From Algoriphagus aquaeductus (GTDB lineage: Bacteria > Bacteroidota > Bacteroidia > Cytophagales > Cyclobacteriaceae): a DNA stretch of 64,000 nt. The notes beneath the pieces were generated by a model, which saw only the letters and a list, made by a program, of their open reading frames with translations, was not told the DNA's origin and did not search any database. Within the stretch, counting starts at the first letter, position 1. Each line of letters begins with the position of its first letter. The stretch covers positions 145,161 through 209,160 of the forward strand of contig NZ_QKTX01000009.1 of assembly GCF_003253485.1 (NCBI RefSeq). The letters are read 5' to 3'. The position numbers and the translations under genes were made by a program. Shown here in pieces: positions 1 to 9,721 of this stretch.

Positions 1-199
1 ACCCGTTGCGGATCTTGTCAAAGTGGATGCCGTAGTATTCATGGATTCTGGCAAACTCGAGGATGCTGCCGGAGAAGTCGTTGATGGCACGGATGGCGGA
101 TTGGAATCGTTCGAATCTCGATTGGATTGCCGGGGCAAAAGGCTCCAGCCAGGATTCGTCAGAAAGGATTTGCAGCGGTTTTTGGCTCACAAAAAGTAG
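1..199 (-). CDS. glgB: 1,4-alpha-glucan branching enzyme, N-terminal fragment (runs off the left edge)
   Basis: The minus strand reads an open frame whose translation contains SWLEPFAPAIQ and then EYYGIHFDKIRNG. These match the N-terminal segment of glycogen branching enzymes, which form alpha-1,6 branches in glycogen; the WLEP and YYGI(N/H)FDK patterns are characteristic of the Bacteroidota form. Only about 60 residues are visible. The frame is bounded upstream by a TAA near position 214 and has no ATG or GTG between that stop and the conserved part. A GTG at 190-192 is in a different frame, separated by a run of seven T (179-185). The start is therefore unresolved. A one-base homopolymer change would make the GTG usable, or the REP-like insertion just upstream may have removed the original start. 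Confidence 0.6.
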
Positions 200-259
200 A
201 AATTTGATTGAGATGAAATTAGGAAAAATAATGAGGAATGGAAGTGTGGTGGAAAAAGA

Positions 260-957
260 TTCACCCTTTCAGGGCTCAAAAGAGAACTGTCTTTTGTTTC
301 CACGGGCTACCGCCCGCGGTCATGAAGAGTTTTACTCCTTCGGAGCCAGTTTTCATAACAAGAGTTTCCTTAAAAGATCAAAACATGAAATGCCCATGAG
401 TAAATGCTTCTCACACAGGGGAATGATTATCCGGGGCATTCTCCCGATGAAAGATCGGGACAGGCTATCTGGCCATTAAAAATCAAATTATAAACAGATG
501 AAATTTCTAAATCAGATCCGAAGGATCGTTACTTTTCGTGACCCTCGGTGACCGTAGGGAGCCGGGGGAAAAAGAATTTACTGAAGTGTCAAGAGCCCCT
601 GAGGGGTGATTTTCTCCAGGGGCAAGAAGAGTTTCACCCTTTCAGGGCTCAAATAAATGATTGTTTCCTTACCACGGGCTGCCGCCCGCGGTCAAGAATG
701 GTTAGGCTCCTCCGGAGCCAGCTTTCATAACAAGAGTTTCCTTAAAAGATCAAAACATGAAATGCCCATGAGTAAATGCTTCTCACACAGGGGAATGATT
801 ATCCGGGGCATTCCATCTGGCCATTAAAAATCAAATTATAAACAGATGAAATTTCTAAATCAGATCCGCAGGATCGCCACTCCTCATGACCCTCGGTGAC
901 CGTAGGGAGCCGGGGGCTGAAGGATAGAAAAACTAACGAGAGCCCCGCAGGGGTGAT
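260..957 (+). repeat. Two REP-like palindromic units, left of the RAYT gene
   Basis: Two tandem units (about 260-610 and 632-957) carry the same ordered set of short GC-rich palindromes: a caccctttcagggctc arm, a CCACGGGCTNCCGCCCGCGG module, a gctcctccggagc module, gatccgNaggatc, a GACCCTCGGTGACCG module and a closing agagccccNNaggggtga arm. The first and last modules are complementary, so each unit could fold end to end. A ~140 bp stretch (about 340-485 and 720-860) is nearly identical between the two. Small ORFs here are repeat-encoded and I do not regard them as genes. Confidence 0.8.
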
Positions 958-961
958 CTTT

Positions 962-1411
962 TTATTTTAAAAAATACCTTTCATCAATAGTGATGCCTTG
1001 TTCTAAAAGCAGCTTTCTATACTCTTCTTCAAACGAAATAGTTCTATGATGCTCCTTTTGCTTTTTGATATATCCAATTATCATATCCTTTTCTCTATAC
1101 GAAACTGAAAAAACACCATAACCATCAGCCCAACCTTTGAATTTTTGGAAATGTCCAGTCTGTTTCATCCATCTACTGGAAAAAGATTTAACATCACGAA
1201 CAAAATCAGAAACAGGCAGAGTAGGATGGATGTCGACTAACATATGAATGTGGTCCTCAATTCCGTTGATCTGGTAAAGCTTTGAGTTTTTGTTTTTAAC
1301 TATTCCCCAGATGTAATTGTAAAGTTCTTTGCAATGAGAATCAGGGATCGTTTTTTCAGCTCCTTTTGTATGAAAAACGATATGATATAACAATTGGCGA
1401 TAGGAAGTCAT
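962..1411 (-). CDS. REP-associated / IS200-like Y1 transposase (RAYT)
   Basis: A 149-residue protein of the IS200/IS605 TnpA fold. It has the HUH metal-binding motif in GIEDHIHMLVDI (about residues 50-61) and a C-terminal helix with candidate catalytic tyrosine(s) in YREKDMIIGYIKKQ. Enzymes of this type nick and join single-stranded DNA at hairpins. The length is normal for the family, and the ORF looks intact. It sits alone in a cluster of REP-like units, two on one side and three on the other, and its own end abuts a unit. That is the arrangement of RAYT genes, domesticated transposases thought to move REP palindromes. No TnpB partner is present. That it mobilises the repeats around it is inference. 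Confidence 0.85.
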   Translation of the reverse strand: MTSYRQLLYHIVFHTKGAEKTIPDSHCKELYNYIWGIVKNKNSKLYQINGIEDHIHMLVDIHPTLPVSDFVRDVKSFSSRWMKQTGHFQKFKGWADGYGVFSVSYREKDMIIGYIKKQKEHHRTISFEEEYRKLLLEQGITIDERYFLK

Positions 1412-1467
1412 AAAAATTGATTTTGACGTAGTTGAATTTAAAAATATTGGAGAAGAATATAAACAAG

Positions 1468-2220
1468 TTTCACCCCTTTGGGGCTAACAAAGTAAAAGCT
1501 TTTATTTCCACGGGCTACCGCCCGCGGTCATGAAAAGTTTTGCTCCTTCGGAGCTGTGCGTTCCAAAGCAAACCAATTTTGAAAAAGAAGTTCTGGCTTC
1601 TGAAAATCAGATCCGAAGGATCGTTACTTTTCGTGACTCTCGGTGACCGTATGGAGCCGGGGGAAAAAGAATTTACTGAAGTGTCAAGAGCCCCTGAGGG
1701 GTGATTTTCTCCAGGGGCAAGAAGAGTTTCACCCTTTCAGGGCTCAAATAAATGATTGTTTCCCTACCACGGGCTGCCGCCCGCGGTCAAGAATGGTTAG
1801 GCTCCTCCGGAGCTAGGGTCCCAATATGGTTTTCGTTTCAAAAAGAAGTTTTGAAATCTCCGAATTAGATCCGCAGGATCGTTACTTTTCGTGACCCTTG
1901 GTGACCGTAGGGAGCCGGGGGCTGAAGGATAGAAAAACTAACGAGAGCCCCGCAGGGGTGATCATCTACGGGAAAAAATGGTTTCACCCTTTCAGGGCTA
2001 ACAAAGTAAAAGCTTTTATTTCCACGGGCTACCGCCCGCGGTCATGAAAAGTTTTGCTCCTTCGGAGCTGTGCGTTCCAAAGCAAACCCATTTTGAAAAA
2101 GAAGTTCTGGCCTCTGAAAATCAGATCCGCAGGATCGTTACTTTTCGTGACCCTTGGTGACCGTAGGGAGCCGGGGGAAAAAGAATTTACTGAAGTGTCA
2201 AGAGCCCCGCAGGGGCGATT
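1468..2220 (+). repeat. Three REP-like palindromic units, right of the RAYT gene
   Basis: Three units lie head to tail at about 1468-1703, 1727-1962 and 1981-2220, with the same module order as the two on the other side of the transposase. Units 3 and 5 share the same internal spacer (containing gctgtgcgttccaaagc), while unit 4 carries a different spacer and the variant CCACGGGCTGCCGCCCGCGG. The core modules are conserved while the spacers alternate, which suggests shuffling or gene conversion between copies. Confidence 0.8.
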
Positions 2221-2238
2221 TTCTTATTTTAAATTGAC

Positions 2239-3558
2239 TTAGTGCTTTTCGTAAACCATCTCCGGTTCCCTTACCTCTACATTACCGGCAGCATTGATAG
2301 CATCCAGGGTAACCTGCTTCAGTTCATTCACCAGCATGGGGTCGTATTTGGCAGCGACACGGATGTAGTTTTCGGTGAAGCCGTGCATCTTGCCATCTTC
2401 CACGTCTTCTTCAAAAAGTACGGTAAAGGTCTGCCCCAGATTTTCCTCATAAAACTTCCTTCGCTTTTTCTCAGAAAGAATCCGCAGCATCTTGGAACGT
2501 TCGTTCCGCTTTTTCATCGGTACGATGCCATCCAATTCCACAGCTCGGGTGTTGGCCCGCTCGGAGTAGGTGAATACGTGCAGGTAAGAGATGTTCAGCT
2601 CGTTGAGGAAGTTGTAGGTTTCGAGGAAAAGTTCATCGGTTTCTCCCGGAAATCCCACGATCACATCCACGCCAATACAGGCGTTTGGCATCAGGGTCTT
2701 GATCTTGCTGACCCGGTCTTCGTAGAGTTCGCGCAGGTAGCGGCGGCCCATTCTTCGTAATATAGTGTTGGAGCCTGACTGAAGAGGAATATGGAAGTGG
2801 GGGACAAATCGCTTAGATCGGGAGACAAACTCGATGATCTCATTGGTCAAGAGATTGGGCTCAATGGAGGAAATTCGGAATCGATCAATTCCCTCGACCT
2901 CATCCAGCGCAAAGACCAAATCCGCAAATCGCTCGTTTCGCTTTCCTTCCACGATACCAAAATCTCCGATATTCACACCGGTCAGGACGATTTCTTTTAC
3001 ATCGGTAGCGGCGATTTCCCGGGCAGAAGCCAAAACTGACTCAATGGTATTGCTTCGGCTTTTTCCCCTTGCCAGCGGAATCGTGCAAAAGGCGCAACCA
3101 TAATTACAGCCGTCCTGAACTTTCAGAAAAGTCCTTGTCCGGTCGTTGATGGAGTACGCATTATTAAAGGAGCGGGCTTCAGTGATTTCGCTTGCGAGGA
3201 CTTTAGCCTCTTGTTCTTTGGCAAAGTCGCCCAAAAGTTCGTGCAGTCGGAATTTTTCGGCCGCACCCAGGACTGCATCTACGCCTTCGATCTCGGAGAT
3301 TTCGGTGGGTTTGAGTTGCGCATAGCAGCCGATGATAGCCACATAGGAGTTGGGGGAGATCTTTTTAGCCTCCTTGACGATCTTTTTACACTTTTTGTCG
3401 GCATTGTCGGTGACCGAGCAGGTGTTGATGATGAAAATGTCGGGATTTTCCTGAAAATCGACTTTCAGGTAGCCTTTTTCTTCAAATTGTCTGCTGATGG
3501 TGGACGTTTCTGAGAAATTTAGCTTGCAACCGAGGGTATAGAAGGCAACTTTTTTCAA
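2239..3558 (-). CDS. mtaB: tRNA (t6A37) methylthiotransferase MtaB
   Basis: 439 residues. MtaB is a radical-SAM enzyme that adds a methylthio group to N6-threonylcarbamoyladenosine at position 37 of tRNAs reading ANN codons. The N-terminal UPF0004 domain starts KKVAFYTLGCKLNFSE and has its cluster cysteines at C11, C47 and C78. The radical-SAM cluster motif CNYGCAFC is at 151-158, and a TRAM-like domain closes the C-terminus. KVAFYTLGCKxN and the following CSVTDNADKKC pattern point to MtaB rather than MiaB or RimO. The gene is complete and transcribed away from glnN. Its 3' end runs directly into the REP-like cluster, which probably supplies the transcript end. Confidence 0.93.
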   Translation of the reverse strand: MKKVAFYTLGCKLNFSETSTISRQFEEKGYLKVDFQENPDIFIINTCSVTDNADKKCKKIVKEAKKISPNSYVAIIGCYAQLKPTEISEIEGVDAVLGAAEKFRLHELLGDFAKEQEAKVLASEITEARSFNNAYSINDRTRTFLKVQDGCNYGCAFCTIPLARGKSRSNTIESVLASAREIAATDVKEIVLTGVNIGDFGIVEGKRNERFADLVFALDEVEGIDRFRISSIEPNLLTNEIIEFVSRSKRFVPHFHIPLQSGSNTILRRMGRRYLRELYEDRVSKIKTLMPNACIGVDVIVGFPGETDELFLETYNFLNELNISYLHVFTYSERANTRAVELDGIVPMKKRNERSKMLRILSEKKRRKFYEENLGQTFTVLFEEDVEDGKMHGFTENYIRVAAKYDPMLVNELKQVTLDAINAAGNVEVREPEMVYEKH

Positions 3559-3731
3559 TTTTCTCCTCCGAATAGTGGATTTGCAAAGGTAAGTAATCCC
3601 CAGCTTTTTACAATTTTCCTAATTCTGGGAGTAAAACACACTTTTTTTCGGGTTTTGCCTGAGAAAAGAAGAGAGTTTTTTGAAAAAAGTGGAAATTTTT
3701 TGAAAAATCACCTCAAAAATGAGCCTTTTTC

Positions 3732-3760
3732 TTTTTGAGAAACATATTTTTCTATTTTTG
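3732..3760 (+). promoter_or_regulatory. Putative Bacteroidota-type promoter of the glutamine synthetase gene
   Basis: TATTTTTG at 3753-3760 fits the -7 consensus TAnnTTTG, about 30 bases before the chosen start codon. A TTTG sits upstream at 3734-3737, but the spacing (15 bp) is shorter than the usual ~19 bp, so only the -7 element is well supported. Confidence 0.45.
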
Positions 3761-3791
3761 TCGGTGTAATCTTAAACCACAAATCGTAGAT

Positions 3792-5954
3792 ATGGCAACA
3801 TTGAGACAACAAGCCTTGGCAATGGTTCAGGCTAGACCTCGAATAGGCGTAACTCCGCCTTCCACCAAAATTTCGGACTTCTTCGGGACCAATGTTTTTG
3901 GTCCGGCACAAATGAAGCAGTCTTTGGCTCCTTCTGTTTTCAAAAAAGTAATGGAAGCGATCGATAAAGGTTCAAAAATCGATCCGTCCACAGCAGAAGA
4001 AGTAGCATCTGCGGTGAAGATATGGGCCATTTCCAAAGGGGTGACACACTACACACACTGGTTTCAGCCATTGACAGGCTCCACGGCAGAAAAGCATGAT
4101 TCGTTTTTTGACATGTATGCCGGGATGGAGAAATTCAAAGGTTCCGCTTTGGTACAGCAGGAGCCCGATGCATCCTCTTTCCCAAATGGAGGTATTCGCT
4201 CTACATTTGAAGCAAGAGGATATACCGCATGGGATCCTTCTTCTCCGATTTTTGTATTTGAAAAGACACTTTGTATCCCAACCATCTTCGTTTCCTATAC
4301 CGGAGAGGCTTTGGATTACAAGACTCCATTGTTGAAATCAATGGAAGCCATCAACGAAGCTGCGGTAGCTATCTGCCAACTTTTCGACCGAAATGTGAGA
4401 AAGGTAACGCCGTCACTGGGTATCGAACAGGAATATTTCGTGGTGGACAAGGCGCTTTATGCTGCCCGTCCCGACTTGGTGATGTCCGGCCGATCTGTTT
4501 ATGGACATACTCCAGCCAGAGGTCAGCAGTTGGAAGATCACTATTTTGGATCGATTCCTACCCGAGTGAAGGATTTTATGATGGATTTTGAAGTGGAAGC
4601 CCACAAATTGGGAATTCCGGTTTCTACCCGTCACAATGAGGTAGCTCCGGGCCAGTTTGAAGTGGCACCGATTTTTGAAGAAATCAACAAGGCCATCGAT
4701 CACAATCAGTTGTTGATGGATGTGATGGACAAGGTGGCTGAAAAGCACGGTCTAAAGGTTCTATTCCATGAAAAACCATTTGCCGGTGTCAATGGTAGCG
4801 GCAAGCACAACAACTGGTCTTTGATTACCGATACCGGAGTAAACTTGTTCCAGCCAAGCAACTCTGCCAGAGAAAACTTGCAGTTCCTCGTATTCTTGGT
4901 AGCTACCGTTAAAGCGGTTTATGACCATGCCGACTTGTTGAGAGCGAGTATCGCTTCGGCATCCAACGACTTCCGATTGGGAGCCAATGAAGCCCCTCCG
5001 GCCATCATGTCCACTTTCTTGGGTGCGACTTTGTCTGAATTGCTTGATGAGTTGGAGAAAAACGGTAACGTGAAAATCGAGAAGGGTGACAACATGTACA
5101 TGAAGTTGGGCATCTCCAAAATCCCGGAAATCATCCTGGACAACACCGACCGAAACAGAACTTCCCCATTCGCTTTCACAGGAAACAAGTTCGAATTCCG
5201 CGCGGTAGGTTCTTCTGCCAACTGCGGTGGGCCGATGATGACCCTTAACGTGATCGTGGCGGATGTCCTGAAGCAGTTGTATAAGGATATCGAAAAAGAA
5301 ATGAACGCAGGCAAAGAGAAGAAAATTGCCATCGTGAATGTTCTTAGAAAATACATCAAAGAATCCAAGAAGATCCGATTCGAAGGGGATGGCTACTCTG
5401 AAGAGTGGGCAAAAGAAGCGGAAAAGAGAGGCTTGAACAACTTCAAATCTACGCCAGAGGCTTTGGATGTGTACACCAAAAAGGCTACCAAAGAGCTTTT
5501 CGAGCGTCACAATGTCCTAAATCACATCGAAGTGCATGCCCGTCACGAGATCGAATTGGAAGCATACATCAAGAAAGTTCAGATCGAAAGCCGGGTGATG
5601 GGTGATTTGGCTCTCAATCACATCATCCCAACTGCAATTTTGTATCAGAACAAGCTGATCGAAAATGCCAACGGTTTGAAAGGCCTTGGTTTGGATAATT
5701 CAGCGCCGATTGAGACCATCAAAGATGTCTCCAAGCATATTGCCAATCTGAGAACCTTCGTCAATGAAATGACCGAAGCCAGAAAGCAGCTCAATAAGGA
5801 AGATGATGTGGTCAAGCGTGCAAAAGGATATCAGAAAGAAGTGAAAGAGGCCTATTTCGATAAAATCCGCTACGCCGTTGACAAGCTGGAACTGCTGGTG
5901 GATGACGAAAGCTGGCCTTTGGTAAAATATCGTGAAATGCTCTTTATCAGATAA
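3792..5954 (+). CDS. glnN: Glutamine synthetase, type III
   Basis: A 720-residue GSIII enzyme that makes glutamine from glutamate, ammonia and ATP in the cytoplasm. The frame opens at 3735, but the first 19 codons overlap the promoter; MATLRQQALAMVQARP is the normal family start and follows the TAnnTTTG motif. Visible landmarks are the GSIII N-terminal region with DFFGTNVFG, the catalytic stretch GVNGSGKHNNWSL (about 331-343) and the ATP/substrate loop FRAVGSSANCGGPM (about 466-479). Length matches the GSIII family (about 700-730) and is far above GSI or GSII. It is monocistronic, ending in a good hairpin terminator. GSIII is the usual assimilatory enzyme of many Bacteroidota. Confidence 0.96.
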   Translation: MATLRQQALAMVQARPRIGVTPPSTKISDFFGTNVFGPAQMKQSLAPSVFKKVMEAIDKGSKIDPSTAEEVASAVKIWAISKGVTHYTHWFQPLTGSTAEKHDSFFDMYAGMEKFKGSALVQQEPDASSFPNGGIRSTFEARGYTAWDPSSPIFVFEKTLCIPTIFVSYTGEALDYKTPLLKSMEAINEAAVAICQLFDRNVRKVTPSLGIEQEYFVVDKALYAARPDLVMSGRSVYGHTPARGQQLEDHYFGSIPTRVKDFMMDFEVEAHKLGIPVSTRHNEVAPGQFEVAPIFEEINKAIDHNQLLMDVMDKVAEKHGLKVLFHEKPFAGVNGSGKHNNWSLITDTGVNLFQPSNSARENLQFLVFLVATVKAVYDHADLLRASIASASNDFRLGANEAPPAIMSTFLGATLSELLDELEKNGNVKIEKGDNMYMKLGISKIPEIILDNTDRNRTSPFAFTGNKFEFRAVGSSANCGGPMMTLNVIVADVLKQLYKDIEKEMNAGKEKKIAIVNVLRKYIKESKKIRFEGDGYSEEWAKEAEKRGLNNFKSTPEALDVYTKKATKELFERHNVLNHIEVHARHEIELEAYIKKVQIESRVMGDLALNHIIPTAILYQNKLIENANGLKGLGLDNSAPIETIKDVSKHIANLRTFVNEMTEARKQLNKEDDVVKRAKGYQKEVKEAYFDKIRYAVDKLELLVDDESWPLVKYREMLFIR

Positions 5955-5975
5955 TCATCCTTGATTGTCTTTCAA

Positions 5976-6004
5976 AAGCCATCCTGATTCAGGGTGGCTT
6001 TTTT
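5976..6004 (+). terminator. Rho-independent terminator after glnN
   Basis: The arms aagccatcctg and cagggtggctt pair with one G-T wobble around a three-base loop, followed by a T run. It lies about 20 bases after the glnN stop. Confidence 0.85.
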
Positions 6005-6581
6005 GTTTCGGTTCAAGGGAGATTTTCCGCTTGAGGATAATTGGTTGATTTTTGGTCTGGGGTCTTTTTTTGACGGGAAGAGTGGTCAGGAGTGTGGTAA
6101 AGTAAAATTTTCGTGTATCTCAAAAAGATTGCTTCTTTTTTGAGGGGCTGGATTGGCTTATTCTAAGGTTTGGAAATTGAAATTTTAGATAAGTATACTA
6201 TTAACTATTACGTTTTTTGTTGATGTTAAATTTTTGTTGGTTAAAAGTTCAATAAGTTTCTGAGTTAGTTAAAAAAGATGAAGTCCTATTCTGTACTTTT
6301 AAAAAAAAATCGAATAAATAATTTCACTTTATTTAAAAAAATGAAAGAAACTTTTTGAAGATTTTTGAGAATTTTCTAGATTTATCCCAGTTAGGCTAAA
6401 ATGGGACTGTTTAATCGGATTTTTAGTAATGGTTTTCGCTCATTTTCTGGCCTTTTCTAATGAGAAGTGGGTCTAAATGAAAATATATGGTGCAAGGTTT
6501 ACAACATCCTTTCTCCCCAAAGCATCCGGACGTCCGTTCGGAATTACCAATCAATTTATTTCTAACCTTTTATTACCAGCT
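6005..6581. other. AT-rich gene-free leader region before the first susC
   Basis: About 575 bases without a credible gene. It is strongly AT-rich (several A or T runs between 6180 and 6380), as is usual upstream of SusC/SusD operons, and probably holds the operon promoter. I could not pick out one convincing promoter or operator. The frame of the downstream gene stays open to 6477, but that stretch is not coding-like. Confidence 0.5.
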
Positions 6582-9500
6582 ATGAGAAAGTTTCTATCAA
6601 TCGCTTTCGCAATGGCTCTTCTGCTGAGTTTTACTGTCTCGGCACAAGACCAACGAAGAGTGTTGAGGGGAAAGGTCACTGCTTCAACAGATGGTCTTCC
6701 CATGCCGGGCGTCACAATCCTGGACAAGAGTAATCAGTCGGGTACTACTACCAATGTGGAGGGAGAGTATTCGATTTCGGTGACGGACAAATCCGTTTTG
6801 GTGTTTTCCTTCATTGGTTTTTCCTCCAAAGAAGTAACAGTGGGCAACATGAGTGAGCTCAATGTGGTCTTGGATGAGGAAGCCAGCAATCTATCTGAAG
6901 TAGTGGTGACTGCATTCGGGATGGAGCGGGACAAAAAAGCCCTGGGTTACTCCGTAACCCAAGTAGGCGGAGACCGCTTCACGGAGTCCCGGGCGATCAA
7001 CTTCGGAAATGCCCTATCCGGTAAAGTAGCAGGTGTCAATGTGACTCCTCCGGCCACCGGAGCCGCGGGTTCTACCCGGGTGGTGATCCGTGGTGGCTCA
7101 TCCTTGACGGGCAATGATCAGCCACTCTATGTGGTCAATGGTATTCCCATCGAGTCCCGAAACCTTGGTAACGCAGGGATGTGGGGTGGAAATGACTCCG
7201 GTGACGGATTGAATTCCATCAACCCGGACGATATCGAGAGCATCTCGGTATTGAAAGGAAATGCTGCTGCGGCACTTTATGGAGCAAGAGCGGCAAACGG
7301 AGTTATTTTGATCACCACCAAAGGCGGGATGAAGAGAAAAGGGATTGGCGTCTCCTTAAACTCCAACATTACCTTTGACCGGGTGTGGGATCAGACTGAT
7401 TTTCAAAGACAATATGGTCCGGGTATCGATGGAAGAAGACCAACGACCCAAGATGAAGCCCTCAATACCGGAAACAACGGATGGGGTTCAGCTTTTGATG
7501 GATCTCCTTCCATTCAGTTTGATGGAGTACAAAGGCCTTATGCCTTTACCGGTGAAGGTCTTTCGGATTTCTTCGAAACTGCCTATACCCTCAACAATTC
7601 CGTGGCATTGGATGGAGGAAATGAAAATGGCAATTTCCGTTTTTCATTCTCTGATTTGGACAACAAGGACATTATCCCCAATGCCGGATTTAAGCGAAGA
7701 GTGGCCAACATCAACGTAAATGGTAAAATGGGAAAATTGACACTCACTGCTTCCGGTCAATATTCCAATCAATTTGCAAAAAACCGTCCCAGACTTTCCG
7801 ACTCTCCGGGTAACGCCAACTTTGCCATGTTGGTCAAGCCGGCAAATATTCCGTTGGAGGTGATGAGAGGAACCACCAGCAAGCTGGGAGCAAACGAAAA
7901 TGGAACAGAACTTCGCTACCAAGGCAATGTGTTTCAAACCAACCCTTATTGGGCGGCTTATCAGTTCTTCAGAGAAGATGAGACCAACCGTTTCTTGGGA
8001 AATGTGTCTTTGAAATATGATTTGACTGACTGGCTCTATGTACAGGCAAGATTGGGTATGGACTTCCAGTCCCGTGTGGACAGAACTTCAGAGCCTTATG
8101 GTACGGCTTATAAGCCTTTGGGTGATTACAACCTGACCGAGCGTACCCTCAGAGAAGACAATGCAGACTTGTTTATCGGATTCAACAAAACCTTCGGAGA
8201 TATCTCGGTGGATGGTTTTGTAGGAGGCAACCGAATGAGAAGCACTTCTGAGAGCTTAAGAGGCGGAGGTAATGACCTGGTTATTCCTTTCTTCAGCTCG
8301 GTAAGAAACGTAAGAGCTCCAAGTATTGACTATGGTTTTTCTGAGTATGGAATCAATTCCTATTTCGCCTCTGCCAACGTAGGATACAAAAACATGATCT
8401 TCTTGAATGCAACCGCACGTCAGGATCAGTTTTCTACACTTACTCCGGCAAACAGCAAGCTTTTCTACCCATCTGTGGGTCTGAGTGCCGTAATCAGTGA
8501 TATGGTCACCCTTCCCGAGTTCATCACCTTTGCCAAAGTTCGTGGCTCTTGGGGTGAAGCAGGTGGAGGAGCTCCAAATCCTTATGCCCTCAACTTGACT
8601 TATGGTCTGGTAGGTGCAGGTCACTTGGGTGCCAACTTGGGACAGATCAACAACGGATCTATTCCAAACGCAAACCTAGGCCCATACCGATCCAGCGAAT
8701 ATGAATTCGGTGCTGATTTCCGATTCTTCAATAATAAGGTAGGATTGGATATCGCATATTATAACCGAACCACCAGAAACGACATCCTTGCTACCGGTAT
8801 TTCAGCTACCTCCGGTTTTGGATCGACTACGGTCAATATCGGTGAACTCAACAACAGAGGGATTGAACTCTTGTTGAATGTCACTCCAATCGACCGTGCG
8901 GTGAGATGGGATGTGTCCTTCAATTTTGCCAACAACATCTCTGAAGTACTCAGCTTGGGTACCAATGCAGCCGGTGAACCTATTCAGTTTATCAACTTGG
9001 GTCAGTCCCGCTTGATGCGGGAGAATATCCGACACGTAGTGGGTTTCCCACTGGGTATGATCGCAGGTTACAAGCACTTGAGAGTGAATGGACAGCCGGT
9101 GTACGATGCCAATGGATTCCCCGTGACTACAGCTGGATTTGAAACTTTGGCAGAAGGCCGTCATCCGATTTCAGCCGGTTTGAGCAATACCCTGTCCTGG
9201 AAAGGATTCAGACTCTACACCTTGATTGATATCCGTCAGGGTGGTCACATGGTTTCGGGTACCAATTACTTTGCTTACAACAACGGCTTGCACAAAGAGA
9301 CCTTGGTAGGTCGTGACGGTACCTTGACCGTAAGTGGGGTAACTGCCGCAGGTGAAGCCAATACCTGGACCATTCCGGCAGATCCGACCAATCCAGCCCG
9401 CTACCTGATCGACAACTATTGGCAGCGCTATGCTTTGGTGACTGAAAACATCGTTTATGATGCTTCCTTCGCCAAATTGAGAGAGATGTCTTTTGGATAC

Positions 9501-9707
9501 ACATTCCCGAATTCCATGATCTCCAAGACTCCGTTTACCAACTTGTCTTTGTCTTTTGTAGGTAGAAATCTGGCCCTTCTTTGGTCAAAAATTCCTAATG
9601 TGGATCCTGAATCTGCTTATGCTGTGGACGGAAATTCCCAAGGTTTGGAATTCTTCGGTATGCCAACCAACAGAAGCTATGGATTTAATTTATCAGCCAA
9701 CTTTTAA
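6582..9707 (+). CDS. SusC/RagA-family TonB-linked outer membrane transporter
   Basis: 1041 residues from the ATG at 6582; an upstream in-frame ATG at 6477 would put 35 non-signal residues before a clear signal peptide (MRKFLSIAFAMALLLSF, cleavage near VSAQ). After the signal come a carboxypeptidase-D-like repeat domain (RVLRGKVTASTDGLPMPGVT), a TonB plug domain (VVVTAFGMERDKKALGYSV) and a long beta-barrel ending in aromatic-rich GFNLSANF. SusC proteins form the outer-membrane channel that imports oligosaccharides bound by SusD. Fifteen bases separate it from susD. The neighbouring chitinase and ROK kinase suggest chito-oligosaccharides as ligand, which is inference. Confidence 0.95.
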   Translation: MRKFLSIAFAMALLLSFTVSAQDQRRVLRGKVTASTDGLPMPGVTILDKSNQSGTTTNVEGEYSISVTDKSVLVFSFIGFSSKEVTVGNMSELNVVLDEEASNLSEVVVTAFGMERDKKALGYSVTQVGGDRFTESRAINFGNALSGKVAGVNVTPPATGAAGSTRVVIRGGSSLTGNDQPLYVVNGIPIESRNLGNAGMWGGNDSGDGLNSINPDDIESISVLKGNAAAALYGARAANGVILITTKGGMKRKGIGVSLNSNITFDRVWDQTDFQRQYGPGIDGRRPTTQDEALNTGNNGWGSAFDGSPSIQFDGVQRPYAFTGEGLSDFFETAYTLNNSVALDGGNENGNFRFSFSDLDNKDIIPNAGFKRRVANINVNGKMGKLTLTASGQYSNQFAKNRPRLSDSPGNANFAMLVKPANIPLEVMRGTTSKLGANENGTELRYQGNVFQTNPYWAAYQFFREDETNRFLGNVSLKYDLTDWLYVQARLGMDFQSRVDRTSEPYGTAYKPLGDYNLTERTLREDNADLFIGFNKTFGDISVDGFVGGNRMRSTSESLRGGGNDLVIPFFSSVRNVRAPSIDYGFSEYGINSYFASANVGYKNMIFLNATARQDQFSTLTPANSKLFYPSVGLSAVISDMVTLPEFITFAKVRGSWGEAGGGAPNPYALNLTYGLVGAGHLGANLGQINNGSIPNANLGPYRSSEYEFGADFRFFNNKVGLDIAYYNRTTRNDILATGISATSGFGSTTVNIGELNNRGIELLLNVTPIDRAVRWDVSFNFANNISEVLSLGTNAAGEPIQFINLGQSRLMRENIRHVVGFPLGMIAGYKHLRVNGQPVYDANGFPVTTAGFETLAEGRHPISAGLSNTLSWKGFRLYTLIDIRQGGHMVSGTNYFAYNNGLHKETLVGRDGTLTVSGVTAAGEANTWTIPADPTNPARYLIDNYWQRYALVTENIVYDASFAKLREMSFGYTFPNSMISKTPFTNLSLSFVGRNLALLWSKIPNVDPESAYAVDGNSQGLEFFGMPTNRSYGFNLSANF

Positions 9708-9721
9708 TTGACCCAAGAGCT

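Noticed and set aside
63..730. Plus-strand ORFs of 60-140 codons in the first 730 bases
   Set aside because: They run through palindromic repeat units and the antisense of the branching enzyme; no domain and no ribosome site.
2242..3513. Plus-strand frames across mtaB
   Set aside because: Antisense frames of a clearly coding minus-strand gene, with no domain of their own.
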